Below, piece after piece: positions 35,901 to 42,200 of a DNA stretch of 64,000 nucleotides. The notes beneath the pieces were generated by a model that saw only the letters and a list, made by a program, of their open reading frames with translations, made no database searches and was not told the origin of the DNA. The position numbers and the translations under genes were made by a program. The DNA comes from Haliotis asinina (taxonomy: Eukaryota > Mollusca > Gastropoda > Lepetellida > Haliotidae): positions 43,951,001 to 44,015,000 of the forward strand of contig NC_090291.1 in assembly GCF_037392515.1 (NCBI RefSeq). The letters run 5' to 3'. The stretch's first letter is position 1. Every line of letters starts with the position of its first letter.

Positions 35901-37360
35901 TCCATTTATACTTCTGAAAAGGATTTAATAATCACAAATGGGATTTGTTTTATTGAATACGCAAATAGAATTTACAAAAAAAAAAAGATACATGTACATA
36001 AAATCCCAAAGCAGAAACTCAAACTGAAAAACTGAGATATATTTTTCATGACTTTCTAGACAACAAAATACTGCCATAAACAATTTACAAAGTTGGGATT
36101 ATTTCTATCAAAGCATGCATCCGTTGCGCGCATTCTGATTTGTTTGTTGTATTTTTGCACACAACAAGCATTGAGTGGAAGACAAATCTTCTTGGAAGTT
36201 ATGGAAAGGGGCTAGTAGTAACACATGATGATCACATTTGTTTACTCATCAAATTTACTGGTACTATTATGATCATATCCACATTTGTAACTGGGAGTCC
36301 AGTTTCTCATGATACATGCAACATTTGTTAATCTAGCTTCCCTGCACTGTCACAAATCATGAACTGTATGTCATTCGGCAAATGCGTTCAAAGAAGTCAT
36401 GATGTTTTAGAGACTTCTGATAAATGATCAGCTGGTAAACTTAGCCAGTAAATTGTGAAACTGCAAGGTGTAAGGTTTTCGCAAGCATTATCAAATACAA
36501 ATGTATGAGAATTCCAGATGATTCCCTTAGTTTTCAATGAGGCACTACCTTGTTATTCAAAAATGCAGTTTGCTTGGCGGCTGATGCATAATGGCATCTA
36601 CTGATTATGCACTTGAATTTACATGGCACCTACTCGATGATTAATTTAAAAGTTGGAGATTTTCTAACTTTCAACTGAATTATTTTCATCACTGACCTCC
36701 CTTCCTCATGTTCGTTCCATACTCTTTCACATCAGTTACCATATTGTTTTAGTGTATTACTGGCCTCCTCCTGTTTGTACTTGATATCCTATCACTATTA
36801 CCATGTTGTTTTACTTTCAGAGTATTATAAGATGGAATAAGTGTGTTTGACATGTTTAATGTTATATCTAAGACTTTCTAAGTAAGCTTGCTTTTTAATG
36901 AGTACGTTTCATGCGAGAGTGACAGGAAAGCTTCTAAATACGCGACTAAATCAACTGTATGAAGGATTGTCAATTTACTGAAGTCCATGTAGATCGATCT
37001 TTTCCATACTGTTCCAGACGATATTGGCCTTAACGATCTCCACTGTGTACACGTCATTTGGAAGCATTTAAACGGTGATAGTCTTGTGAAACACGCAATG
37101 CTTTAATCGCGCATGGTCGATGACTCACTATAAATTGGCGCGCTGTCAAATACCAACACGTGTTTTCGTACAGCAAGATAAAATGACCGATAAAAGCATA
37201 TCTGTGAGGATTTGGTTAACGAAAATAATAGATCAAGCAGATATAAGAATAATGTTTTCTGTAAGATAATTGACATTATAACTGAAAACCGAACCTCCTG
37301 AATAACAGCATTGTCCGGTTGGAGAAGTTTCGCTAGAATCGCTTCTAAGGGCGCCGCCAT
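2991..37360 (-). CDS. IPO4: Importin-4 (nuclear import receptor), 29 exons
   Basis: Karyopherin-beta family HEAT-repeat receptor that carries cargo such as histones H3/H4 and ribosomal proteins through the nuclear pore and releases it on RanGTP (family knowledge). Exons read on the minus strand: 37360-37295, 34370-34284, 33805-33720, 33487-33446, 32983-32851, 32103-31967, 30587-30545, 30068-30003, 29432-29331, 28802-28719, 28513-28379, 25604-25551, 25285-25176, 24440-24332, 23911-23773, 23344-23231, 22494-22378, 20809-20686, 20194-20083, 19424-19309, 12102-12025, 11765-11602, 10633-10440, 9645-9475, 8948-8740, 7248-7116, 6316-6212, 3799-3730, 3139-2991. All junctions are GT-AG and phases agree, giving 3249 nt (1082 residues and a stop), close to human IPO4 (about 1081). 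Recognisable pieces are MAAPLEAILAKLLQ at the start, NSALFALGQFSEHLQ, EKSFAVGTLAETIE and LPLKEDMEEW. Acidic loops lie near residues 303-318, 621-658 and 807-818. The acceptors of exons 6 and 13 were chosen by phase and homology. The gene is divergent from NAPG. Confidence 0.95.
3507..3668 (-). repeat. tRNA-derived SINE (family A), diverged
   Basis: Same architecture as 1817-1960: 'gggctacccca' head at the right, 'cgctgctttttgcagtattc' core at the left. IPO4 intron 28. Confidence 0.65.
3930..4062 (-). repeat. tRNA-derived SINE (family A), diverged
   Basis: Core 'acgccacttttagcaatatt' and a degenerate head with 'gacgagcg'. IPO4 intron 27. Confidence 0.65.
4253..4453. repeat. Compound inverted and direct repeat (small foldback element)
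   Basis: Arms at 4263-4304 and 4366-4406 are inverted copies sharing 'gggatttcactttc'. Direct copies of 'ttgaccactttctaaatggc' follow at about 4311 and 4411, and 'ggttgaaaacca' occurs at both ends. A third copy of the last motif lies in inverted orientation near 62467-62500, so it belongs to a dispersed family. Confidence 0.65.
4567..4645. repeat. Left copy of a tandem repeat split by the Tc1 element
   Basis: The motif 'aagatgtgaaaattaac' with a following 'ttgacaaca' recurs at 5998-6080 and, more diverged, at about 6105-6180. The Tc1 transposon lies exactly between the first and second copies, so the repeat was probably tandem before insertion. Confidence 0.7.
4648..5990 (+). mobile_element. 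Tc1-family DNA transposon in IPO4 intron 27
   Basis: The element is 1343 bp, flanked by TA (4646-4647 and 5991-5992). Its terminal inverted repeats begin TCCTACCGACAG on the left and TACTACCGACAA on the right. It carries a decayed Tc1 transposase read left to right, opposite to IPO4. It is inserted between two copies of a local tandem repeat (see 4567-4645 and 5998-6180). Confidence 0.92.
4876..5900 (+). pseudogene. Tc1 transposase, frameshifted
   Basis: It starts at an ATG at 4876 (MPPRQYLGEATKWRIV). The paired helix-turn-helix region includes EVARQMGKSKSVISRLW and the GRPKST hook. The DDE core shows MFPDESRF, FQDDNARPHRA and SPDLSPTEHLWDVLG, the DD34E pattern of Tc1. The frame breaks after the first 25 codons (near a run of Gs at about 4934), near 5280, and again between about 5340 and 5450, so no functional protein can be made. 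About 340 residues are normal for the family. Confidence 0.9.
5998..6180. repeat. Right copies of the tandem repeat next to Tc1
   Basis: There are two diverged units of roughly 105 bp, sharing 'atgtgaaaa' and 'cagatggg' with each other and with the copy left of the transposon. They end about 30 nt before IPO4 exon 27. Confidence 0.6.
6565..6735 (-). repeat. tRNA-derived SINE (family A)
   Basis: Well kept: gtgagtgagtgagg tail, 'gctttaaccactaggctacc' head complement, B box in 'gtgaatcgaactc'. IPO4 intron 26. Confidence 0.78.
7905..8090 (+). repeat. SINE family B fragment
   Basis: 'catcatgagcatcaatctac', 'caagtctgtgagtctgacca' and 'ctagtcacctc' in the order seen in the other family B copies. 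IPO4 intron 25. Confidence 0.6.
8450..8714 (-). repeat. SINE family B
   Basis: Nearly full copy, minus orientation: 'atgctcatgctgttgatcgc', 'aatgtctggtc', 'ataattgctgagtgcggcgt', actcactcactca tail. IPO4 intron 25. Confidence 0.75.
10740..10955 (-). repeat. Second type of tRNA-derived SINE
   Basis: The minus strand reads 'gtggctgagtgggttaga' (A-box-like, Leu/Ser tRNA style) and 'gtgggttcaaatccc' (B box) near the right end. The body differs from family A. IPO4 intron 22. Confidence 0.65.
12317..12521 (+). repeat. Left inverted terminal repeat of the DIRS element
   Basis: This 205-bp sequence begins gtcctccttggggtac and ends at ttttcatgctg. It is the reverse complement of 18289-18493, with no difference noticed. 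Confidence 0.92.
12557..12654. repeat. Internal complementary region of the DIRS element
   Basis: The left half is the reverse complement of the element's left outer end (from 12281). The right half is the reverse complement of its right outer end (up to about 18510). In DIRS elements this region templates the joining of the ends into a circle. Confidence 0.9.
13099..13704 (-). mobile_element. DIRS tyrosine recombinase catalytic region
   Basis: The catalytic pattern is seen: an early Arg (TSGRRVGDI), then HSVRA (H-x-x-R), and a late Tyr in FIRQYQLD. DIRS elements use this enzyme in place of a DDE integrase, so no target-site duplication is expected. Confidence 0.85.
13725..15734 (-). mobile_element. 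DIRS reverse transcriptase and RNase H region
   Basis: The RT blocks are visible in order (KKDGGFRPILNLKRLN, SIDLKDAYLHVP, HPYLDDWL with the YxDD catalytic box) followed by RNase H (QTDASLTGWGG, NVLELRAV, DNQTAMTY, NVRADALSR). The N-terminal SAM-like part of the recombinase (SGLAPSTIRGY) sits at its 3' end. Confidence 0.92.
15968..17128 (-). mobile_element. DIRS gag-like region
   Basis: About 386 codons: acidic N-terminal part, a central helical region (EEQYRNAAQCLK, RDSIRSSACQMM) and a basic Lys/Gly/Arg tail typical of a nucleic-acid-binding gag C-terminus. There is no retroviral major homology region and no CCHC knuckle. Confidence 0.75.
17462..17845 (-). mobile_element. DIRS 5' Cys-rich domain
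   Basis: Three Cys pairs (CATC, CLRC, CTIC) with the spacing of the small zinc-binding domain commonly seen at the start of animal DIRS gag regions. It is followed by a Ser/Gly-rich stretch. Confidence 0.7.
18289..18493 (-). repeat. Right inverted terminal repeat of the DIRS element
   Basis: Inverted partner of 12317-12521, also 205 bp. Outside it a short unique tail (to about 18510) forms the outer end of the element. Confidence 0.92.
18750..18908 (-). repeat. tRNA-derived SINE (family A)
   Basis: 'agcaatattccagcaatatt' core and 'ttaatcactaggctac' head complement. Lies in IPO4 intron 20 just outside the DIRS element. Confidence 0.72.
19421..19945. repeat. Minisatellite of about 33-36 bp, IPO4 intron 19, rich in ATTGGT
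   Basis: About 13 degenerate copies of 'gaggctgtaa..gat.gtgattggtcagaaa'. The first copy overlaps the exon 20 acceptor: exon start CCTC preceded by ttacag on the coding strand. Each good unit carries ATTGG, the complement of a CCAAT box. Confidence 0.82.
20196..20640. repeat. Minisatellite of about 33 bp, IPO4 intron 18, unit spans the exon 19 acceptor
   Basis: About 13 degenerate copies of a unit reading 'caggctgtacctggagatac' on the plus strand. On the coding (minus) strand this is the real acceptor 'tatctccag' plus the exon 19 start GTACAGCCTG. The array directly abuts the exon, and the first unit includes the genuine splice site at 20194/20195. Confidence 0.88.
20921..22064. mobile_element. 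TA-flanked non-autonomous element with an internal 172-bp satellite, IPO4 intron 17
   Basis: Ends are inverted: TCCCCCCAGC at 20921-20930 and its complement at 22055-22064, each flanked by TA. The interior is about five and a half diverged copies of a unit of roughly 172 bp, marked by 'tctgctccagaaacgaa' and 'aaacgtttccatggaaac'. Alternate copies are more alike (for example at about 21261 and 21603, and about 21430 and 21780), suggesting a two-unit higher-order repeat. A (GACG)-type run lies near the right end (22000-22025). Open frames across it repeat the same peptide and are not taken as a gene. Confidence 0.7.
22550..23190. repeat. 32-bp minisatellite, IPO4 intron 16
   Basis: About 18 copies of 'gatgtacagggtacagtgtg' plus 'gggtctgggggt'. 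It is GT-rich on the plus strand. Minus-strand open frames of 159 and 176 codons across it repeat 'CTLYITPRP'-like words and are a by-product of the period. Confidence 0.9.
23428..23685. repeat. Tandem duplication with 134-bp period, IPO4 intron 15
   Basis: Copy one starts at 23428 and copy two at 23562. They agree over about 124 bp with no difference noticed, from 'atcaggctcataatac' to 'ttattttgagttga', so the duplication is recent. Confidence 0.92.
24226..24278 (+). repeat. SINE family B fragment
   Basis: 'gtgagtctgaccacccaatc' and 'ttagtcgcctcttgcaagca' only. IPO4 intron 14. Confidence 0.65.
24600..24772 (-). repeat. tRNA-derived SINE (family A)
   Basis: gagtgagtgagcgagc tail, 'ggggaatcgaacctgg' B-box complement. 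IPO4 intron 13. Confidence 0.75.
24881..24965. repeat. (GTGA)n microsatellite
   Basis: GTGA repeats interrupted by gtccgtca, IPO4 intron 13. The same tetranucleotide forms the tails of the neighbouring SINEs, so it may be an expanded SINE tail. Confidence 0.85.
25680..25950 (-). repeat. Third type of tRNA-like SINE
   Basis: The minus strand reads 'gtagtggttagaacatctgg' followed by 'ccaaaggtcacaggttt', an A/B-box-like arrangement with a body unlike families A and B. IPO4 intron 11. Confidence 0.5.
25952..27410. other. Central part of IPO4 intron 11
   Basis: No coding homology and no clear repeat seen. The intron's identifiable elements are the tRNA-like SINE before it and the pogo remnant after it. 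Confidence 0.4.
27414..28002 (-). mobile_element. pogo/Tigger-type DNA transposon remnant, IPO4 intron 11
   Basis: 589 bp, flanked by TA (27412-27413 and 28003-28004). Terminal inverted repeats: CAGTCAGGCTGCGTTA on the left, CAGTCGGGCCGCGTTAG on the right (complement). On the minus strand near 27625-27550 one frame reads YNMDETGLFYKLRPNDTL, the first catalytic-Asp block of Tigger transposases. Internally deleted and frame-broken. Confidence 0.85.
28866..29228. mobile_element. Foldback element with long inverted arms, IPO4 intron 9
   Basis: Arms at about 28939-28982 and 29159-29198 are nearly perfect inverted copies ('catgcttaattgcttatctc'), continued outward by (CTG/CTA)n runs on both sides. 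The central part has no coding capacity. Family not recognised. Confidence 0.72.
28874..28908. repeat. (CTG)n(CTA)n(ATA)n trinucleotide run
   Basis: Five CTG/ CTA-type blocks in succession at the outer end of the foldback element 28866-29228, mirrored by a shorter run at 29205-29220. Confidence 0.8.
30125..30345 (+). repeat. SINE family B
   Basis: 'cactcagcaatattccagcc' core, 'tatgagcattaatctatgc', 'aagtcagccagtctggccac'. IPO4 intron 7. Confidence 0.7.
30945..31185 (+). repeat. SINE family B
   Basis: Nearly full: 'gacaatccagttatcaacag', 'catgagcatcgatctgtgca', 'ccaagtcagtgagcctgacc', 'ttagtcgcctcttccgacaa'. IPO4 intron 6. Confidence 0.78.
31490..31652 (-). repeat. tRNA-derived SINE (family A)
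   Basis: 'ggggaatcaaactcagatct' B-box complement, 'accactagactacccca' head complement. IPO4 intron 6. Confidence 0.72.
32635..32775 (+). repeat. SINE family B, 3' half
   Basis: 'gttgcctcttacgacaagca', 'ggcaagcatgggttgctgaa', 'ctattctaccccgga'. IPO4 intron 5. Confidence 0.72.
34075..34265 (+). repeat. SINE family B
   Basis: 'gagtctggaccagacaattc', 'catgagcattgatctactga', 'aagtcagccaatctgaccac'. IPO4 intron 2. Confidence 0.72.
34371..37294. other. IPO4 intron 1
   Basis: 2.9 kb of AT-rich sequence. Apart from an A-run near 35980 I see no repeat element and no coding signal. It is the longest repeat-poor stretch of the gene and sits next to the promoter, so regulatory sequence is possible but not shown. 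Confidence 0.5.
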
Positions 37361-37364
37361 CTTG
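37353..37364 (-). promoter_or_regulatory. TISU/YY1-type start element of IPO4
   Basis: The minus strand reads CAAGATGGCGGC across the IPO4 start codon, an exact match to the TISU consensus SAASATGGCGGC. This consensus is known in vertebrates to mark genes with very short 5' UTRs and overlaps the YY1 binding motif. The match is seen; the short leader is inferred. Confidence 0.65.
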
Positions 37365-37825
37365 CTTAGTGATAATCGTTATCTCCCGAGATGAAGAGTT
37401 CGTTCTTGTCAAACCAAGTATGGTCTGTATTAAATATATCTCCAGAATGACCCGAACAAGGGTCAGTAGCTGCTTCAATTTTGTACACATTCTAGGGGTG
37501 GGGGTAAGGTTCATTTATTTTGTACATGACAAGATGGGGTGGGGAGTGTGTACTTACTTTGTAGATTCATTTTGTACATGCAAAAACCATCATCATCTCA
37601 CGTAGTTATAAATTATGAACGGTCCCTAAGTACCGAGCAATGCGGTCCGGCACTTGTGTCCATGTAGTGACCAGAACTGGGACAGCTGTCATGGAGAAGT
37701 ATACATGTTGCTTTATAAATACGTACTGGGTATGTAGCGTGGCATATAAGAACGTCTGTGATTCCCAGACCGGGACTTGGAAATTCTTTGGCCGAAGTGA
37801 GTGTGGTTATTACGGCGATAAACAG

Positions 37826-37920
37826 CTGAAAGGGGCTTCACACATTGTATCCATGTGGGGAGTCGAACCCAGTTCTTCGGCGTGAGGAGAGGATGTTTTA
37901 ACAACTAGGCTGCCCCACCG
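37826..37920 (-). repeat. tRNA-derived SINE (family A), head only
   Basis: 'ggggagtcgaacccagttct' and 'aactaggctgcccca'. A fragment in the IPO4-NAPG intergenic region. Confidence 0.7.
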
Positions 37921-38282
37921 CCTATCCACCAATGGACAGGACATAGCGGGCACTGCGTCAAAACGGCGAATCAGTTTTGTCTTACTCTATTTTACCATTC
38001 ACCATGCATTAATTCACTCACGGACGACATTTTAACAGCTTTCAAACTGCATCCAGTTGTTCAGCATGCGGCGAAACTGGACTATTCCCAACCGGAGACC
38101 ATATGTTAGAATTCAGATATATTACAAAATGTAACATTTATGCTTTTGAAAAACAAAACATATATTTTCCAACATGATCACAGCCGCAACCAAATGCAGA
38201 TTCTAGTTTTCAAAAATAGTGTGTTGATTAAATCTTCATTGACAAGGATGCAATACCCTTGATCTATGATGACCAAATGACT

Positions 38283-39052
38283 GCACATATTTTCTCAAGT
38301 TAAGGCTATCAAATACTGGTTACGACTGTAAAATATGCCTGCACATAGATTTCCCAGAAAGTGTTACAATATGATGATAGTTTATGACAATAATAGAGAG
38401 ACTAATTGGGTAACGAATATTAAAACATTGCTGCTTAAAAAGGGGTTTGATAATGCATGGTATGACCAAAACGTTAGCTGCTACCCAAATTTTATAAAGT
38501 TACTGACCCAGAGGCTTAAAGATATTTATGTGCAAACATGGTTTGAATCAATGACTCTACCAAATAAATGTTTCTATTACAAACTATTTAAAGCACAAAT
38601 TAGTTGGGAGTGGTACCTCTAAGATAACAGTAAAGAGGTTTCGAGTTGCATTATCACGTTTTCGATGCTCGTCGCATGATTTATTTTATAGAAACTGGTG
38701 CTATGCTAACATTAATCGACAAGAGAGACTATGCCAATTTTGCGATTTGAATAATGTCGACGGTCAGTATCACTTCCTTCTTGTTTGTCCGCTGTACTCC
38801 GATCTCAGAAGGAAATATTTACCAGATCATTTTTACAGATATCCAAACGCCATTAAATTTATGTCATTACTGTCATATACAAACAGCATAATACTCCAGA
38901 ACTTATCAATGTGTATATACCATGCAACTTTGCAAAGAAAGAAACAGAATAATATGTGAAAATGTAAGCATTATTACTCTGAAGAACATTTATGTATGAA
39001 TGTTTTATGTACTATAGGCCTGTGGTCTTCAGTACGGAATAAAGTTTGATTT
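38283..39052 (+). mobile_element. 5'-truncated LINE (C-terminal end of the reverse-transcriptase ORF and 3' UTR)
   Basis: Encoded pieces match the C-terminal region of invertebrate non-LTR retrotransposons: RFPRKCYNMM, a WVTNIK block, TQRLKDIYVQTW, then a Cys/His cluster LCQFC...HFLLVCPLYSDLR and KYLPDHFYRYPNAIKF. The reading frame changes between the two halves, so it is a dead copy. The 3' end is AATAAAGTTTGATTTT. A 13-bp direct repeat TGACCAAATGACT flanks it at 38270-38282 and 39053-39065, which is the target-site duplication and fixes both ends. Confidence 0.85.
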
Positions 39053-39232
39053 TGACCAAATGACTTTGATCACAAAGTTTCCTAGCCATGAAATTCAGTT
39101 TGACAAAGTCCAAGTCCACAAATCAATACTTCCCTGAAGAAAACCTGTGGAAGATCGTTTATATTATAGAAATAGGCTATAGTTTCTGAAATCTCGTGTG
39201 ATCTCACGAAGTGCTCTCTGCAGCAGACGAGC

Positions 39233-39244
39233 CAAGATGGCGTC
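39233..39244 (+). promoter_or_regulatory. TISU/YY1-like start element of NAPG
   Basis: CAAGATGGCGTC surrounds the NAPG start codon, 11 of 12 positions of the TISU consensus. The divergent neighbour IPO4 has the perfect form, so both genes of the pair share this start architecture. Confidence 0.6.
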
Positions 39245-42200
39245 CAATTTCCACGGAAAACAACATAACTTCAGCGATAGGAAGCTGACAGAAGGATTGG
39301 AACACATACGATTAGCTGAGAAATGGTAATAAGCGAATTCAGATTCGAATTGTCAACAGCATATAGCGGTTGTTAAGTTTACCTTGTCAGGTTTGTTTGA
39401 TCGTGAGAAAGTAATTATTATGGACCCAAACAATGTCTGTGACATTGCATCAACAAATGACATGGCACACCCGCTCGCGTCATGAGATCATTATCACATA
39501 TTTAGTTTGGGCAGCGAGATATGACACAGTGCCCCGGTGACTTTGTTTACAAAGACAAATCAGTGCAAAGGAATCGAATGCAAACCTAAATCTTCATGTC
39601 GGTCTATGGTGGATTTTTTGGGCGATAATGTAAGCCTGCCCAATGTGTGACTTCTGTTGCCAAAGTAACTTTCACATTTGCTGTTAACGAGATTGAATTC
39701 GTTTAAAGTTTCTTTACTTTTCGGTATCCGATTTCAGATACCTAACAGGCCGAATAGGTGATAAATTATCCTTGTGATCTAAATTTTAGACAGTTACAAA
39801 CATCTGTTGTTTTTCGGTGAGAGTTCCTCCCGTTCCCCAATCCCAAATAACGCCTATATATTGATACATGCTAGAATTATTTACCAAACATAACAAACAA
39901 TTACTAGAGGACTCCCAAAAATGACTAAAAGCCCCCAAATTAAGTACAATATATTGGGTTATACCACTTAGTATTGCTTCTGTTTATCTGTGAAAGAAAG
40001 AATATGGAGGAACGAAAGGAACTCTTTCCTAGTCTTTATATGAACAGTTGTGAAACATGGCACAAACTTATTGAACACACCTTTATCCTAGCCATCAATA
40101 TAGCAAGAGAAAGCACTGCTGTCCAAAAACAACATATTCCTTCTATGTTCCAGATATTACACTGTGGAATATGTTGAGTATATGTATTTATATTCTTTTG
40201 TTTTTATCTACTTTCATCCAAAAGTATACAAATATCATGAAAATAATGTATTCATAAGCTGTGATTGCTTTGCCTAAGCAAAAAATAATCCTGACTTCAG
40301 TATGAAGACATCTCTATTCAAATGGAAGCCAGATGTGGATGGGGCAGTAGAAGAATACAAGAAAGCTGGTAAGTATATTTGACAGATCTTATCATGTAGT
40401 TCTAAAACATGGTGATAGCAGGCTCAGAGACAGGAATTCCTTAATTTTGATGTATCAAGCGACAAAGACTACAAAATATATGATCATAGAAAACACCCTG
40501 CTCAGACATGTCTTTCATGATATTACTAAGTCATTCAGATCAATAAAATAAAAAAAGATCGTTTAGATCAGACTTTGTCACGGGTCTTAACCTGGTATGC
40601 CCTCTGTTGTGAGTTATTTGTGTAAATCTTCGACAATAGACTTTATTTGAGGATTTTACCTGTATATGCCCAAAAGACCTAAAGTAAAGGAATTTAGAAG
40701 GGTAACTATAGTGAGAGCCGATGCAATTGTATAGCATCCTTTGATCAGTTTATTCAGGTTAACAAGCAAAGATGATCTAAAGTAGATTGTCAAACACATT
40801 TTTATGGTAGTGTGTAATAGATATTAAAATTCAAAGTATTTACCCAAATGTTTTACTTTCCAGCAACAAGTTTTAAAAATGCAAAGGCATATGATGAAGC
40901 CAAGGATATGTACCTGAAGACTGCTGAACTCCAACAACAATGTGGAGCGTATCCTTAAAATAACTCAAAGTGAATAGATTATTTAGGCCTTTATTGCTGT
41001 TATCTGTAGGAAAGGTAATATGTATCTAAATATAACCATAAAATATCAGTGAATTTACTGGCATGTTTTCCTTTAATTTCTCATTTGTTTTGTACTTTTT
41101 GCTGAAGTTATGTACACACGTTAAGTACTTATCCATGTAACTGCACTAAAATTGTGCAGGAGCATAATAATAAAGTGTGAATTATCCACCAATGATAGTC
41201 TAAGGTGACAGTATTACACAGTTTTATTTCAAAAATCAAATGACTGTCAGAAAAGATATCATCTCCTTGAAAAAGCTTGTTGTCTTTCTAACTGAACAAC
41301 ATCATCAATGTCTCGAGGGTATACGTTCCAATAAGTCTCCACTGTACCCTGGATGCATCCATGAGTCGGCCCGATTTTTTATTACCCCCATTTATGGCTC
41401 CGCATTCTCACAGTAGCCAATCAGCTAGACCGCCGTTATAACCGAGCTTGCCAGTGGCAACAAAATAGCGGTTGCAACTGCAAAGGTTTGCTCGCAGTGT
41501 GACTCAGATATTGAGGAAATCATACAGACAAATTTATAGGTCTGAAACATGAAAAAATATATGCAGGAACTCCTACCTTTTTCAGAGAACCTCGGCATGG
41601 TTGTGTTGCCAAGTTTAATCGGTTAGATAATTTAAAGAGCAAAAGTGAGTTGTGATTGGTTCGCTCAGCTTCCCAGCATAGACACCTGATTGGATAAAAA
41701 GGCAGCCAAGGGAGATAATAAATTTATTGGACTGAGCCGTAGGTGTGTCAAGGGTATGGTGGAGACTCATCGTGTATCTCTTTAGAGGTGTTTTTCCTTG
41801 AATCTATCCAGAGCATTTCATGCTGCCAAGTGAGTATTATTTTGTTTCTGGATAGAACGAAAGATTTGTTATAGCTAATTATGTTATTTCCATATCTCAA
41901 GCCAAATCTGGATTTTTATCATTTTGTATTTAATGGTCTGAATGACCTGTTGACATAAGTTTCATGCATCAAAACAAATGGATATAAATCATGTTAATGC
42001 TGGCAATTAAATAACATCAATCAGGCAGTATCCCATTCCTTTAGATAAGAAAAGGATCTTGTTGTAACAGGTCATATGAACAGGCTGCCATGATCTGTAA
42101 AGAGAACAAGGAGATAGATCAGTGTCTCCACCTGATGCAGACTGCAGCCACATTGTTCCAGGAACATGGCACCCCTGACACAGCAGCACTTACACTGGAT

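Larger units (their letters stand above)
37361..39236. promoter_or_regulatory. Divergent promoter region between IPO4 and NAPG
   Basis: About 1.9 kb separates the two head-to-head start codons. It contains a tRNA-SINE remnant (about 37826-37920) and a 770-bp LINE insertion (38283-39052). Removing the LINE leaves roughly 1.1 kb. I see no clear TATA box at either start. Transcription start sites cannot be placed by eye. Confidence 0.55.
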
